Positions 16,028 through 24,757 of a stretch of 64,000 bases of DNA are shown piece after piece; the stretch's first letter is position 1; each line of letters opens with the position of its first letter. A program made the position numbers and the translations under genes. Below the pieces are notes generated by a model, which was not told the origin of the DNA, ran no database searches, and saw only the letters and a program-made list of their open reading frames with translations. The stretch comes from Pyramidobacter piscolens (GTDB lineage Bacteria; Synergistota; Synergistia; Synergistales; Dethiosulfovibrionaceae): assembly GCA_004558205.1 (NCBI GenBank), contig SFDM01000012.1:8587-72586 (forward strand), given 5' to 3'.

Positions 16028-16525
16028 ATGGCAGATAAACTCAATTGGCAGGTCGTGCAGGTGAACTTTTCGGAGGATTGCAACGTCATCCTAGGACAGA
16101 GTCATTTTATCAAGACAGTGGAGGATCTCTATGAGGCGCTCGTGACCTCTTCACCCTCCATCGAGTTCGGCATTGGCTTCTGCGAGGCTTCTGGAGACCG
16201 CAAGATCCGCTTTGACGGCAACGCCCAGGACCTGATCGACTGCGCCGTGGAAAACGCGAGCCGGATCGGCTGCGGCCACAGCTTCATTATCGTCATGAGG
16301 AAGGGATTCCCGATCAACGTGCTCGACCGCGTCAAAAACTGTCAGGAAGTGTGCCGCGTCTTCGCGGCGACGGCCAACCCGCTGCAGGTCCTGGTGGCCG
16401 AGACGGGGCAGGGCAGAGGCATCGCCGGCGTCGTGGACGGCTTTACGCCTTTGGGAGTCGAGAACGAAGCCGATATCGAAGACCGCAAGACGCTGCTCAG
16501 AAAGATCATCGGTTATAAGCGCTGA
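16028..16525 (+). CDS. Adenosine-specific kinase family protein (DUF355)
   Basis: 165 residues, the full length of the family. Characteristic stretches are NVILGQSHFIKTVEDLYEAL, FGIGFCEASGDRKIRF, NPLQVLVAETGQGRGIAGVVDG and a C-terminal KTLLRKIIGYK. The family was described from hyperthermophilic archaea as adenosine-specific kinase and is also found in some anaerobic bacteria, including Synergistota. The start at 16028 has GGAGGGG upstream. radA follows 30 bp later and may be co-transcribed. Confidence 0.85.
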   Translation: MADKLNWQVVQVNFSEDCNVILGQSHFIKTVEDLYEALVTSSPSIEFGIGFCEASGDRKIRFDGNAQDLIDCAVENASRIGCGHSFIIVMRKGFPINVLDRVKNCQEVCRVFAATANPLQVLVAETGQGRGIAGVVDGFTPLGVENEADIEDRKTLLRKIIGYKR

Positions 16526-16555
16526 TCTGGCTTTTTGAAAAAGCAGGAGGGGGCC

Positions 16556-17908
16556 ATGGCAAAAAAGGACGCGAAAAGATATTGCTGCATTGAGTGCGGA
16601 TACGTCGCCTCGGCCCCTTCCGGAAAGTGCCCGAGATGCGGGGCCTGGGGATCCATGGAGGAGGAGCTGGCCGTCGCGCCCGGCCCTCTGTCGGAAGGCA
16701 GGGCGCGTATCCTGACCTCAGTGGGCATCCAGTCCTTGGAACCTCCGCCCCGTCTGCGTTCCGGCTTCGGCGAGCTTGACAGGGTTCTCGGAGGCGGCTG
16801 GGTGCCGGGCGGCGTGGTGCTGCTGGGAGGCCAGCCCGGCATTGGAAAATCCACGCTGCTGCTTCAAGTCTGCGGCCATATCGCGGGAGCGGGAGGCAAA
16901 GTCCTCTACGTATCGGGCGAGGAATCGCCGTCGCAGCTGGGGCTTCGGGCAAAACGGCTGAAAATTCTGCACCAGGGGCTGGACGTGTGCTGCCACACGG
17001 TGATCGACGAGGCTTTGGAGCTCGTCAAGGATCACAGCCTGGTGGTGGTGGACAGCGTGCAGGCCATGAGGACCAACCAGGAGCCGGGATGGCCCGGTTC
17101 GCCGACCCAGGTCCGCGCCGTCGCCCAAGTCTGCGTGAACTACGCGAAGGAGCGCGGCGTCCCCATGGTGCTGGTCGGCCACATCACGAAGGAAGGGCGC
17201 ATCGCGGGCCCCATGCTCTTGGAGCATATGGTGGACGCCGTGGTGATGTTCGCCGACGACAACTCGTCGGTATACAGGACCCTCAGGGCCAGCAAGAACC
17301 GTTACGGCGGCACCGACGAGATGGGAATCTTCGAGATGAGCCGCGACGGCCTGGTGGAGGTGCCCGATCCCAGCTATCTTTACTGGAACCGTTCCGACAG
17401 CACCGTGTCGGGCGTGGTCATGACCGTGCTGATGGAAGGCACACGGCCTTTGGTGGCTGAAATCCAGACGCTGGCCAGCGAGAGCAGCTTCGCCTATCCC
17501 CGGCGTGCCGGCATCGGCTTGGGCGCCAACAAGATCTCCATGCTGCTGGCGGTGCTCCAGAGCCGCTGCGGCGTCGCTTCCATGCGGCAGGATATTTACT
17601 GCAACGTGGCGGGGGGGCTGGAAATCCACGACCCGGCGGCGGACCTGGCGGTCACGGCGTCGATCGCGTCGGCACTGACCGAAAGAAGCCTGGGCCCCGA
17701 TTGCTGTATGATCGGCGAGGTGGGGCTGGCCGGCGAGGTCCGTCCCGTCTCGGGGCTGGCCCAGAGGCTGCGCGAGGCCGCCAGGCTGGGATTCAAAAAA
17801 GCGGTGATCAGTTCGCGGGAGGACTTGCCGCCCCTGACCGCCGATATCGAAATCATAAAAGCTTTTTCTGTGAGCGAAGCTCTGACGAAAACGTCGGTGC
17901 TTCCATAA
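16556..17908 (+). CDS. radA: DNA repair protein RadA
   Basis: 450 residues. An N-terminal C4 zinc finger (CCIECG...CPRCG), a RecA-like core with Walker A GGQPGIGKST (about 92-101), the RadA-specific KNRYG motif (247-251), and a C-terminal Lon-protease-like domain (GIGLGANKISMLLAVL onward). It promotes branch migration of recombination intermediates in the cytoplasm. Start set by AGGAGGG before the ATG at 16556. The open frame covers the complete family length. Confidence 0.96.
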   Translation: MAKKDAKRYCCIECGYVASAPSGKCPRCGAWGSMEEELAVAPGPLSEGRARILTSVGIQSLEPPPRLRSGFGELDRVLGGGWVPGGVVLLGGQPGIGKSTLLLQVCGHIAGAGGKVLYVSGEESPSQLGLRAKRLKILHQGLDVCCHTVIDEALELVKDHSLVVVDSVQAMRTNQEPGWPGSPTQVRAVAQVCVNYAKERGVPMVLVGHITKEGRIAGPMLLEHMVDAVVMFADDNSSVYRTLRASKNRYGGTDEMGIFEMSRDGLVEVPDPSYLYWNRSDSTVSGVVMTVLMEGTRPLVAEIQTLASESSFAYPRRAGIGLGANKISMLLAVLQSRCGVASMRQDIYCNVAGGLEIHDPAADLAVTASIASALTERSLGPDCCMIGEVGLAGEVRPVSGLAQRLREAARLGFKKAVISSREDLPPLTADIEIIKAFSVSEALTKTSVLP

Positions 17909-17938
17909 CAACGATCAATTTTCACGGGGAGAAGAAAA

Positions 17939-17947
17939 TGCTATAAT
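17939..17947 (+). promoter_or_regulatory. Extended -10 promoter of leuS
   Basis: TGCTATAAT is a perfect extended -10 element 51 bp before the leuS ATG. The -35 region is poor (TTTTCA at 17 nt), as is common for extended -10 promoters. Confidence 0.6.
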
Positions 17948-17994
17948 CACGGCAGTTTTTTCTCTGCGCGAGCTCTATTTTAGGAGGACGTCAA

Positions 17995-20502
17995 ATGGAT
18001 TATGATTTTAAAGCGATAGAAAAGAAATGGCAGGACTACTGGGAACAGCATAAGACCTTCAAGGTCACTGAAGACCCCTCGGTTCCGCCGGAAAAGCGCC
18101 GTTACGTACTGGACATGTTCCCCTATCCGTCGGGCGCGGGGCTGCACGTGGGCCATCCCGAGGGATACACGGCGACGGACATCTACTCCCGCTACTTGAA
18201 GATGAACGGCTACAACGTCCTCCATCCCATGGGATTCGATTCCTTCGGCCTGCCTGCCGAGAACTATGCCATCAAGACGGGCACCCATCCCAAGGTGACG
18301 ACGGAAAATAACATCGACGTGTTCCGGAAACAGATCAAGTCGCTGGGATTCTGCTACGACTGGGACAGAGAGGTGTCGACCCATACCGCCGAGTATTACC
18401 GCTGGACTCAGTGGCTTTTCCTGCAGATGTTTAAGAAGGGGCTGGCCTATGAGGCCGAGATTCCGATCAACTGGTGCCCCTCGTGCCTGACGGGGCTTGC
18501 CAACGAAGAAGTCAAGGAAGGCCACTGCGAGCGCTGCGGAGCTCAGGTGCATCGCAGAAACCTGCGCCAGTGGGTGCTGAAAATTACCGAGTACGCCGAG
18601 CGCCTTCTTCAGGACGTGGACAAGCTCGACTGGCCCGAGGCGATCAAGGCCATGCAGCGCAACTGGATCGGCAAGAGCATCGGCGCTGAAGTCACCTTCG
18701 AGCTCGAAAAGGGCATGGGCGAGCTGACGGTGTACACCACCCGTCCCGACACGCTCTTCGGCGCGACTTACATGGTCCTGTCGCCCGAGCATCCTCTGGT
18801 CGGGAAAATTACTACGCCCGAGTGCCGCGAGGCTGTGGAGAAGTATACCCACGAAGCGTCGCTGAAATCGGACCTGGAACGCACGGAACTGAACAAGGAC
18901 AAGACCGGCGCTTTCACGGGCGCTTACGCCATCGACCCCGTCAACGACGCCAGGATCCCCATCTGGATCTCCGACTACGTGCTGATCTCCTACGGCACCG
19001 GCGCGATCATGGCCGTTCCCGCTCACGACGAACGCGACTGGGAGTTCGCCAAAAAATTCGACCTGCCCATCGTCGAAGTCCTCAAGGGCGGCAACGTGGA
19101 GGAGTGCGCCTATACGGGCGACGGCGTCCACGTCAACTCCGGCTTTTTGGACGGCCTCGGCAAGGACGAAGCCATCGAAAAGGTGATCGACTGGCTGGCG
19201 GAGCGCGGCAAGGGCAAGCGCGCCGTCAACTACAAGCTGAGAGACTGGATCTTCTCGCGCCAGCGCTATTGGGGCGAGCCCATGCCCCTGATCCACTGCC
19301 CCAAGTGCGGCGTGGTCCCCGTTCCCGAGGATCAGCTGCCTCTGCTTCTGCCCAACGTGGAGAAGTACGAGCCCACGGGCACCGGCGAATCGCCCTTGGC
19401 CAACATCGACAGCTGGGTCAACACCACCTGCCCCGTCTGCGGCGCGCCGGCCAAGCGCGAGACCAACACCATGCCCCAGTGGGCCGGTTCCTGCTGGTAT
19501 TATCTGCGCTACCTTGACCCGCACAACGACAAGGCCTTCGCAAGCCAGGAGTCCATTGACTACTGGATGCCCGTGGACCTCTACGTGGGCGGCGCCGAAC
19601 ATGCGGTGCTCCACCTGCTCTACGCCCGGTTCTGGCACAAAGTTTTCTTCGACCTCGGCCTGGTCAACACCGACGAGCCCTTCATGAGGCTGGTCAATCA
19701 GGGCATGATCACTTCCTATTCTTATCAGCGTCCCGATAAGTCGCTGGTGCCCACCGACGAGGTGGAGGAGGTATCGCCCGACAATTACGTGGAGAAGAGC
19801 ACGGGCGTCAAGCTGGAGCGCGTGGTCGCCAAGATGTCCAAGTCCCTCAAGAACGTGATCAACCCCGACGAGATCATCAAGAACTACGGCGCCGATTCGA
19901 TCAGGCTCTACGAGATGTTCATGGGCCCCCTGCAGATGGCCAAGCCCTGGTCCACCCAGGGGCTTCTGGGCGTGTACCGCTTCCTCGAGAAGGTCTGGAG
20001 GGTTGGCAACAAGCCCATGAGCGGCGCGGAAATGCCCGAATCGCTCAAGAAACTGCTCCACAAGACCATCAAGAAAGTGACCGCCGACACGTCCACGCTT
20101 GATTTCAACACCGCCATTGCCCAGATGATGGTGCTGATCAACGAGGCGAACAAATGCGACTGCTGCTACCGGCAGATGCTGGATCCCTTCGCGAGGATCC
20201 TCTCGCCCTACGCGCCCCATATCGCCGAAGAACTCTGGGCTATCGCAGGGCACCAGCCCTGCGTGGCCGAGGCGAAGTGGCCCGAGTATGACGAGAACCT
20301 TGCAAAAGATGATACGGTGATCGTTCCCGTCCAGTTCAGCGGCAAGGTCAGGGAAAAACTGGAACTTCCTGCCGGCCTCGGAAAGGACGATCTGCTGAAG
20401 GCCGTTATGGAGAACCCGGCAGTGAAGAAGCGCCTTGAGGGGCTGACGATTCTCAAGACCATCGTGGTCCCCGGAAAGCTGGTCAACCTGGTGGTGAAAT
20501 AA
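17995..20502 (+). CDS. leuS: Leucyl-tRNA synthetase
   Basis: 835 residues, normal for bacterial LeuRS. The class I HIGH motif appears as HVGH (about 52), the KMSKS motif as KMSKS at 613-617. The CP1 editing domain lies between them (TVYTTRPDTLFGATYMVLSPEHP, and MAVPAHDERD). It charges tRNA-Leu. TTAGGAGG precedes the ATG. holA starts on the base after the leuS stop, so the two are translationally coupled. Confidence 0.97.
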   Translation: MDYDFKAIEKKWQDYWEQHKTFKVTEDPSVPPEKRRYVLDMFPYPSGAGLHVGHPEGYTATDIYSRYLKMNGYNVLHPMGFDSFGLPAENYAIKTGTHPKVTTENNIDVFRKQIKSLGFCYDWDREVSTHTAEYYRWTQWLFLQMFKKGLAYEAEIPINWCPSCLTGLANEEVKEGHCERCGAQVHRRNLRQWVLKITEYAERLLQDVDKLDWPEAIKAMQRNWIGKSIGAEVTFELEKGMGELTVYTTRPDTLFGATYMVLSPEHPLVGKITTPECREAVEKYTHEASLKSDLERTELNKDKTGAFTGAYAIDPVNDARIPIWISDYVLISYGTGAIMAVPAHDERDWEFAKKFDLPIVEVLKGGNVEECAYTGDGVHVNSGFLDGLGKDEAIEKVIDWLAERGKGKRAVNYKLRDWIFSRQRYWGEPMPLIHCPKCGVVPVPEDQLPLLLPNVEKYEPTGTGESPLANIDSWVNTTCPVCGAPAKRETNTMPQWAGSCWYYLRYLDPHNDKAFASQESIDYWMPVDLYVGGAEHAVLHLLYARFWHKVFFDLGLVNTDEPFMRLVNQGMITSYSYQRPDKSLVPTDEVEEVSPDNYVEKSTGVKLERVVAKMSKSLKNVINPDEIIKNYGADSIRLYEMFMGPLQMAKPWSTQGLLGVYRFLEKVWRVGNKPMSGAEMPESLKKLLHKTIKKVTADTSTLDFNTAIAQMMVLINEANKCDCCYRQMLDPFARILSPYAPHIAEELWAIAGHQPCVAEAKWPEYDENLAKDDTVIVPVQFSGKVREKLELPAGLGKDDLLKAVMENPAVKKRLEGLTILKTIVVPGKLVNLVVK

Positions 20503-21411
20503 ATGCCCGCGCTGCTGCTGGTCGCGGCGCCTGCGGGAGCCCAGTCCAGACTGCGCGGCGAGATCATCGGAAAACTGGTAAAGAAGGGTTACGAACTGGA
20601 ACGGCGTCTGGAAACGTCGGCCTGGGAGGATCTTTTTGAAGAGGCTCAAACTCCGAGCCTCTTCAACCCCCTCCGCATTTTCGAGGTGGACGACGGGAAG
20701 TCCCTGGGCCCTCTGCCTGACCGTTTTGTGCCGAGGGTGGAGCCCGCCGGCGCCGACGTGGTCTTTCTGATCCTGTCGGAAAAACTTCTTCAGAAGGAGC
20801 TGGGCGCGGCCTGGGCGAAGGCCGAGAGCGTGGGCTATGAGCCGGCTCCTTTCTGGCCCTCCCAGAGGATTACCTGGCTTCAACGGATTGCGAGATCTAA
20901 GGGGTACACCATGGACGCTTCGGCGGCTTCCATGCTTGTAGAGTGGATCGAAGACGAGGAAGAGCTCCGCAGCGAGGCGGACAAACTGGGGCAGATCGCG
21001 GGGAAGGGGCGGATCAGCGAGAAGCTGGTGCGCGCCCTGTCCATGGACGAAGGCGGGAAAAGCCTGCTGAATCTGCTGGACGCCCTAGCGAAAGGCGACG
21101 TTACGGAGGTCGTGAAAAACCTGACGGCCCTGCGCGAGGACGGAGAGCTGATTCCCCTTATAGCCGCCATCCACAAGAGGGTCCGCGGTGCCTGCATGAT
21201 TTCCAGGTTTGGCCCCGGCGCGGCCAAAGCCCTCAGGCTCACGGCCTATCAGGAAAAAACGGCTCAGGCCATGGCCCGCCTCTACGGCGCGCCGCTCCTT
21301 TCCCTGTGGCTCGGGGAGCTGATCCGCCTCTCGTGGAGCGAGCGCAACGGCGAAGGCGAGGGCTGGGACGGGCTGGAAAAGCTTCTGCTGGTCGTCCTGT
21401 CCAGGACATAA
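20503..21411 (+). CDS. holA: DNA polymerase III delta subunit (HolA-like)
   Basis: 302 residues, directly after the leuS stop. It shows the weakly conserved delta organisation: an N-terminal AAA-like part (LLLVAAPAGAQSRLRGEII), a helical lid including AASMLVEWIEDEEELRSEADKL, and a collar region (SLLNLLDALAKGDVTEVVKNLTAL, PLIAAIHKRVR). Delta opens the sliding clamp for loading. The adjacent rpsT gene is the usual holA neighbour in many bacteria, supporting the call. Divergent sequence leaves some doubt. Confidence 0.82.
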   Translation: MPALLLVAAPAGAQSRLRGEIIGKLVKKGYELERRLETSAWEDLFEEAQTPSLFNPLRIFEVDDGKSLGPLPDRFVPRVEPAGADVVFLILSEKLLQKELGAAWAKAESVGYEPAPFWPSQRITWLQRIARSKGYTMDASAASMLVEWIEDEEELRSEADKLGQIAGKGRISEKLVRALSMDEGGKSLLNLLDALAKGDVTEVVKNLTALREDGELIPLIAAIHKRVRGACMISRFGPGAAKALRLTAYQEKTAQAMARLYGAPLLSLWLGELIRLSWSERNGEGEGWDGLEKLLLVVLSRT

Positions 21412-21455
21412 AAAAGTGGCGTCGAAAGATGAATATCACTCATCTTTCGACGCCA
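21411..21455 (-). terminator. Terminator between convergent holA and rpsT
   Basis: A 16-bp perfect stem (21417-21432 with 21440-21455). On the minus strand it is followed by CTTTTTT, so it chiefly ends rpsT transcripts. Confidence 0.88.
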
Positions 21456-21473
21456 TTTGTGAGCAGAAAATTG

Positions 21474-21740
21474 TTAAGCGGAGAGGGCTTTTACCTTCAT
21501 CGTCAGCTGTGACTTTCTGCGGGCTGCGGTGTTGCGGTGGATCACGCCTTTGACGACAGCCTTGTCGAGGACAGACTGCGCTTCGTTGAGACGCTTCACA
21601 GAGAGCTCTGCATCGCCGGTCGCGACACAATCAAGAACCCTCTTGACGACGGTCTTGCAACGGCTCTTCCAATAACGGTTGTAAAGCCGGTTTCTCTCAG
21701 AAGTACGGACACGCTTGATAGCGGACTTCTTATTGGGCAC
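21474..21740 (-). CDS. rpsT: 30S ribosomal protein S20
   Basis: 88 residues, the usual S20 length, highly basic. It begins with a GTG start encoding (M)PNKKSAIKRVRTSERNR and ends with NTAARRKSQLTMKVKAL, both family signatures. It binds 16S rRNA early in 30S assembly. The GTG at 21740 is 10 nt after AGGAGG; an upstream in-frame ATG at 21776 lies in the promoter. It is single-gene, with its own promoter and terminator. Confidence 0.96.
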   Translation of the reverse strand: MPNKKSAIKRVRTSERNRLYNRYWKSRCKTVVKRVLDCVATGDAELSVKRLNEAQSVLDKAVVKGVIHRNTAARRKSQLTMKVKALSA

Positions 21741-21774
21741 TTTTGGTTCACCTCCTCCAGTCAAAACAGTTAGC

Positions 21775-21804
21775 ATTCTACCACGGACTTCGGCCTATTA
21801 GCAA
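21775..21804 (-). promoter_or_regulatory. Promoter of rpsT
   Basis: On the minus strand TTGCTA (21799-21804) and TAGAAT (21775-21780) are 18 nt apart, about 35 bp before the rpsT start. Confidence 0.55.
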
Positions 21805-21929
21805 CAACTGAAAAGTTATTTTGTCAAGAAATCTGCGAAATCTGATGACCGGGCAAAAACTTTTCACCCATGGAACCTTGAGAGCTTTTTATGAACCTAT
21901 CTATTCTACCAAAAAATTGCGGTGATTGC

Positions 21930-23870
21930 ATGGAAGATTTTTTCGGTCGTGAAGGAATTTTAAAACAGCGCCTCCCAAACTTCGAGTTTCGTCAGCAGCA
22001 GCGCGATTTGGCAGAAAAGATAGAAAATTTTCTGCTGTCCGATCTCCGGCTTTTGGCGGCCGAAGCGCCGACGGGCGTTGGGAAAACCTATGCCATGCTG
22101 ATTCCCGCGCTGCGCTGGGCCGCTGAAAACAACCAGACCGTTCTGGTGCTGACGTCGGGCATCACCCTTCAGGAGCAGCTGATCGAGAAGGACATTCCCG
22201 CCCTGCTGGACGTGCTGGGACTGGACCTGCCCTACGGCCTTCTGAAGGGCAGGGGGAATTACGCCTGCATCAGAAAGGCCCGCGAGATCGGCCAGGAAGG
22301 GTTCCTGGACTTCAACGGGGACCAGGGGAAAGCGTCGCGGGACATCAGCAGCTGGCTTTTCAGTACCGAATCGGGCGACCTGAGCGAGCTGAACCTCGGC
22401 GACAACCATCCGGCCAAGGAACGCATCGCCTCGTCCTACCTGACCTGCCTCGGGCCCTTCTGCCCCTATAAGGACCATTGTTTTTACTCGCGGATGATCC
22501 GGGCGGCCACGCAGTGGCGCGTGGTCGTGGCCAATTATCACGTCTATTTTTCGCATGTGCTCGGCCAGAAAAAGCCCTTTCCCGTCTCCTTCGGGCTGCT
22601 GCTCTGCGACGAGGCCCACCGGATGGAAGAGGCGGCGCGTTCCGTCACCAGGGTCGACGTGGGGGAGAAGGAGTGGCAGCGGCTGATGCGCCGGGCGCCT
22701 AGGCTGGATAAGCTGGAACCTTCGCTGCTGCGGAGCGTGAACTGCACGGCCGACCAGTTCGCCGAGGAAGTGGCGCTGCTGAGCCATTCGTCGAACAGCC
22801 TTTTTGACCAGCTTGAAATGAAGCTTCCCGAGGGCCGCAGCTTTACGAAATATCCTCCGGAACTGAAAAACGACACCCTGGACCTGCTGTCGAAGTGCGA
22901 CCAGGTTTTAAAGCGCCTCAAGGACGTGCGGGAAGCTTCAGCGGACCTTTTCGGAAACTCTCCGCTGAAAGATGAAGGGACGCTCTCAGTCTGGGCCGAC
23001 GAACTTTCCACATACCGGGACGCGCTGCGCTGGTGCTGCGGCGTAGAGGCTTATCCGAACTGGGCTTACTGGCGCGACGGCAAGAGCCTGAAAAGTTCCA
23101 GCGTTGTCGGGAATCAAATCATCCCCGCGGCCTTCAATCTGGAGGAAGGCGCCAAGATGGTCGCCCTGTCCGCCACGATGACTGTGGACAACTCTTTCGA
23201 GTATTGGTCCGAGGAGACGGGGCTGGCACCCGACGAGACGGTGCTGCTCGATTCCCCCTTTGACCTGGCCTCGCAGATGGAGATTCACGTGGTGGACCTG
23301 AGGATGAACGTCATGGCGCCTCACTATGGGGACGTGGTCGCCCGCGTATGCCGCCAGTACCTGAAGAAAAACGGCGGCGCCACTCTGATCCTCCTGTCTT
23401 CCAGAAAACTTCACAAGTTCGTGGCGGACTACTTGAAACAGAACGCCCAGAAGGACAACCTGGAAATTCTCGTGCAGGGCGACCTGCCCCGTTCGGAGCT
23501 GCTGAAACAGTTTAAAAAGGGCGAACGCAGCGCCCTGGTAGGGATGGCCTCTTTCCGTGAGGGGATCGACGTGCCCGGCGACGCGCTGACCCAGGTGATC
23601 ATCGACAGGATTCCCTTTCCCCATCCCGGCGATCCCGTCGTGGAGGCTCGGGCGGAATTGGAGGGGAAAGAAAATTTCATGAAAGTTGTGCTGCCTTGTG
23701 CTAAAATGCAGTTGCGTCAGGCGGTCGGCCGTCTGGTGCGGTCCAGCGCCGACAAAGGCAAGGTGGTTCTTCTCGACGGGAGGGCCGTTTCGCGCCCTGA
23801 TTGGAACATCATGAAGAGTCTTCCGCAAGTTCCTCTAAAAAAAATTCATCTAATTAACCCCTATAATTAA
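21930..23870 (+). CDS. DinG-like superfamily 2 ATP-dependent DNA helicase (Fe-S)
   Basis: About 646 residues. Walker A is EAPTGVGKTY (about 45-54), the DEAH box is CDEAHRME, and motif VI is QAVGRLVRS near the C-terminus. Cysteines at about 112, 173, 178 and 184 (YACIRK, TCLGPFCPYKDHC) match the 4Fe-4S cluster of XPD/DinG helicases. It likely unwinds DNA 5' to 3' in repair. I prefer the ATG at 21930, preceded by GGTGAT; the frame could also start at 21891. It is followed by the rpmH promoter. Confidence 0.88.
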   Translation: MEDFFGREGILKQRLPNFEFRQQQRDLAEKIENFLLSDLRLLAAEAPTGVGKTYAMLIPALRWAAENNQTVLVLTSGITLQEQLIEKDIPALLDVLGLDLPYGLLKGRGNYACIRKAREIGQEGFLDFNGDQGKASRDISSWLFSTESGDLSELNLGDNHPAKERIASSYLTCLGPFCPYKDHCFYSRMIRAATQWRVVVANYHVYFSHVLGQKKPFPVSFGLLLCDEAHRMEEAARSVTRVDVGEKEWQRLMRRAPRLDKLEPSLLRSVNCTADQFAEEVALLSHSSNSLFDQLEMKLPEGRSFTKYPPELKNDTLDLLSKCDQVLKRLKDVREASADLFGNSPLKDEGTLSVWADELSTYRDALRWCCGVEAYPNWAYWRDGKSLKSSSVVGNQIIPAAFNLEEGAKMVALSATMTVDNSFEYWSEETGLAPDETVLLDSPFDLASQMEIHVVDLRMNVMAPHYGDVVARVCRQYLKKNGGATLILLSSRKLHKFVADYLKQNAQKDNLEILVQGDLPRSELLKQFKKGERSALVGMASFREGIDVPGDALTQVIIDRIPFPHPGDPVVEARAELEGKENFMKVVLPCAKMQLRQAVGRLVRSSADKGKVVLLDGRAVSRPDWNIMKSLPQVPLKKIHLINPYN

Positions 23871-23880
23871 CTTTGGCATA

Positions 23881-23910
23881 TTTACAAGAACCCGAAGAAT
23901 GTGCTATAGT
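23881..23910 (+). promoter_or_regulatory. Promoter of the rpmH-rnpA-yidD-yidC-jag operon
   Basis: TTTACA (23881-23886) and TATAGT (23905-23910) are 18 nt apart, with TGC before the -10. The leader to rpmH is about 65 nt. Confidence 0.65.
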
Positions 23911-23980
23911 TCGAGGGCTGATTTTGGTCATCCAGAGAGATTATCCCTACGCTGGATATTAGTATTAGGAGGTGTTCAGA

Positions 23981-24115
23981 TTGAAGCAGACATTTCAGCC
24001 TCACAACAGGCCCCGCAAAAGAAGCATGGGTTTCCTCGCCCGTTCCAGATCCGCCGGCGGACGCGGCGTGCTTGCCGCACGTCGTGCCAAAGGGCGCAAG
24101 CGCCTCGCGGTCTAA
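23981..24115 (+). CDS. rpmH: 50S ribosomal protein L34
   Basis: 44 residues from a TTG start with AGGAGGTG 7 nt upstream. The product starts MKQTFQPHNRPRKRSMGFLA and ends AARRAKGRKRLAV, a complete L34. It is the first gene of the conserved rpmH-rnpA-yidD-yidC-jag cluster found near the replication origin in many bacteria. It overlaps the open frame of rnpA. Confidence 0.97.
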   Translation: MKQTFQPHNRPRKRSMGFLARSRSAGGRGVLAARRAKGRKRLAV

Positions 24116-24125
24116 CCAGAGAGCC

Positions 24126-24536
24126 TTGGGCTTTCGATATCCCGCTTCATTACGGCTTAAACAGGGCTGGGAATACGACACACTATTCCGCACCGGCGGT
24201 CGTTTTAAAGGCAGGCTGGTGCGGTTGTTGTTTGTCGAGGCGCCCGACGGCCGAACGCGTTATGGCATGGCCGTGGGCAAGCGCATCGCCAAGTCCCATC
24301 TGAGAAACCGGGGCCGGCGCATGCTGAAAGAATCGGTGCGGCGGCTCCATCCGTGGGTCAAAGACGGCTGTTGGTTTATCCTCTCGCTGAACGAGCAGGG
24401 CCTTCAGGCCAAAGCAGATCAGGTTTACGCCGATCTGGCGGCGCTGATGAGCCGAAAGGGGTTCATGAAAGATGATTGGCCGGGCGCTGTCTGGGATATG
24501 CGTATGGCTTTGCGTGCTGCTGATACGCGCCTATAA
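24126..24536 (+). CDS. rnpA: Ribonuclease P protein component
   Basis: About 136 residues. The core reads LRLKQGWEYDTLFRTGGRF, then the RNR signature KSHLRNRGRRMLKE, which contacts RNase P RNA. It assists removal of tRNA 5' leaders. The start is uncertain: no ATG lies in the right place, and a TTG at 24126, 10 bp after the rpmH stop, gives the normal length. The frame is open from 24072 inside rpmH, so an overlapping start as in Thermus cannot be excluded. The 3' end overlaps yidD by 65 bp. Confidence 0.9.
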   Translation: MGFRYPASLRLKQGWEYDTLFRTGGRFKGRLVRLLFVEAPDGRTRYGMAVGKRIAKSHLRNRGRRMLKESVRRLHPWVKDGCWFILSLNEQGLQAKADQVYADLAALMSRKGFMKDDWPGAVWDMRMALRAADTRL

Positions 24537-24729
24537 GCTGCTGATTTCGCCGCTCTTAGGCCACCGCTGCCGTTTCTATCCCAGCTGTTCAAGTTACGCC
24601 ATTGAAGCTCTCAAGGTTCATGGCCTGTTCAAGGGGCTTATGCTGACGGCCAGGCGGCTCGTCAGATGCGGCCCTTGGAATCCCGGCGGTTACGATCCCG
24701 TTCCGCCGTTGTCACAAGATAAGAAATAA
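24472..24729 (+). CDS. yidD: Membrane protein insertion efficiency factor YidD
   Basis: 85 residues with an amphipathic N-terminus and the family block LISPLLGHRCRFYPSCSSYAIEAL, then GPWNPGGYDPVP. It supports YidC-dependent membrane insertion. It starts inside the 3' end of rnpA and lies just before yidC. Confidence 0.95.
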   Translation: MIGRALSGICVWLCVLLIRAYKLLISPLLGHRCRFYPSCSSYAIEALKVHGLFKGLMLTARRLVRCGPWNPGGYDPVPPLSQDKK

Positions 24730-24757
24730 CCCTATTTTTCAGAGAAGGTGACGAAGT

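Noticed and set aside
17980..20883. 967-codon minus-strand frame opposite leuS
   Set aside because: It is the antisense of leuS and holA, rich in His, Gly and Val as expected of a shadow frame in GC-rich DNA, and has no ribosome-binding site.
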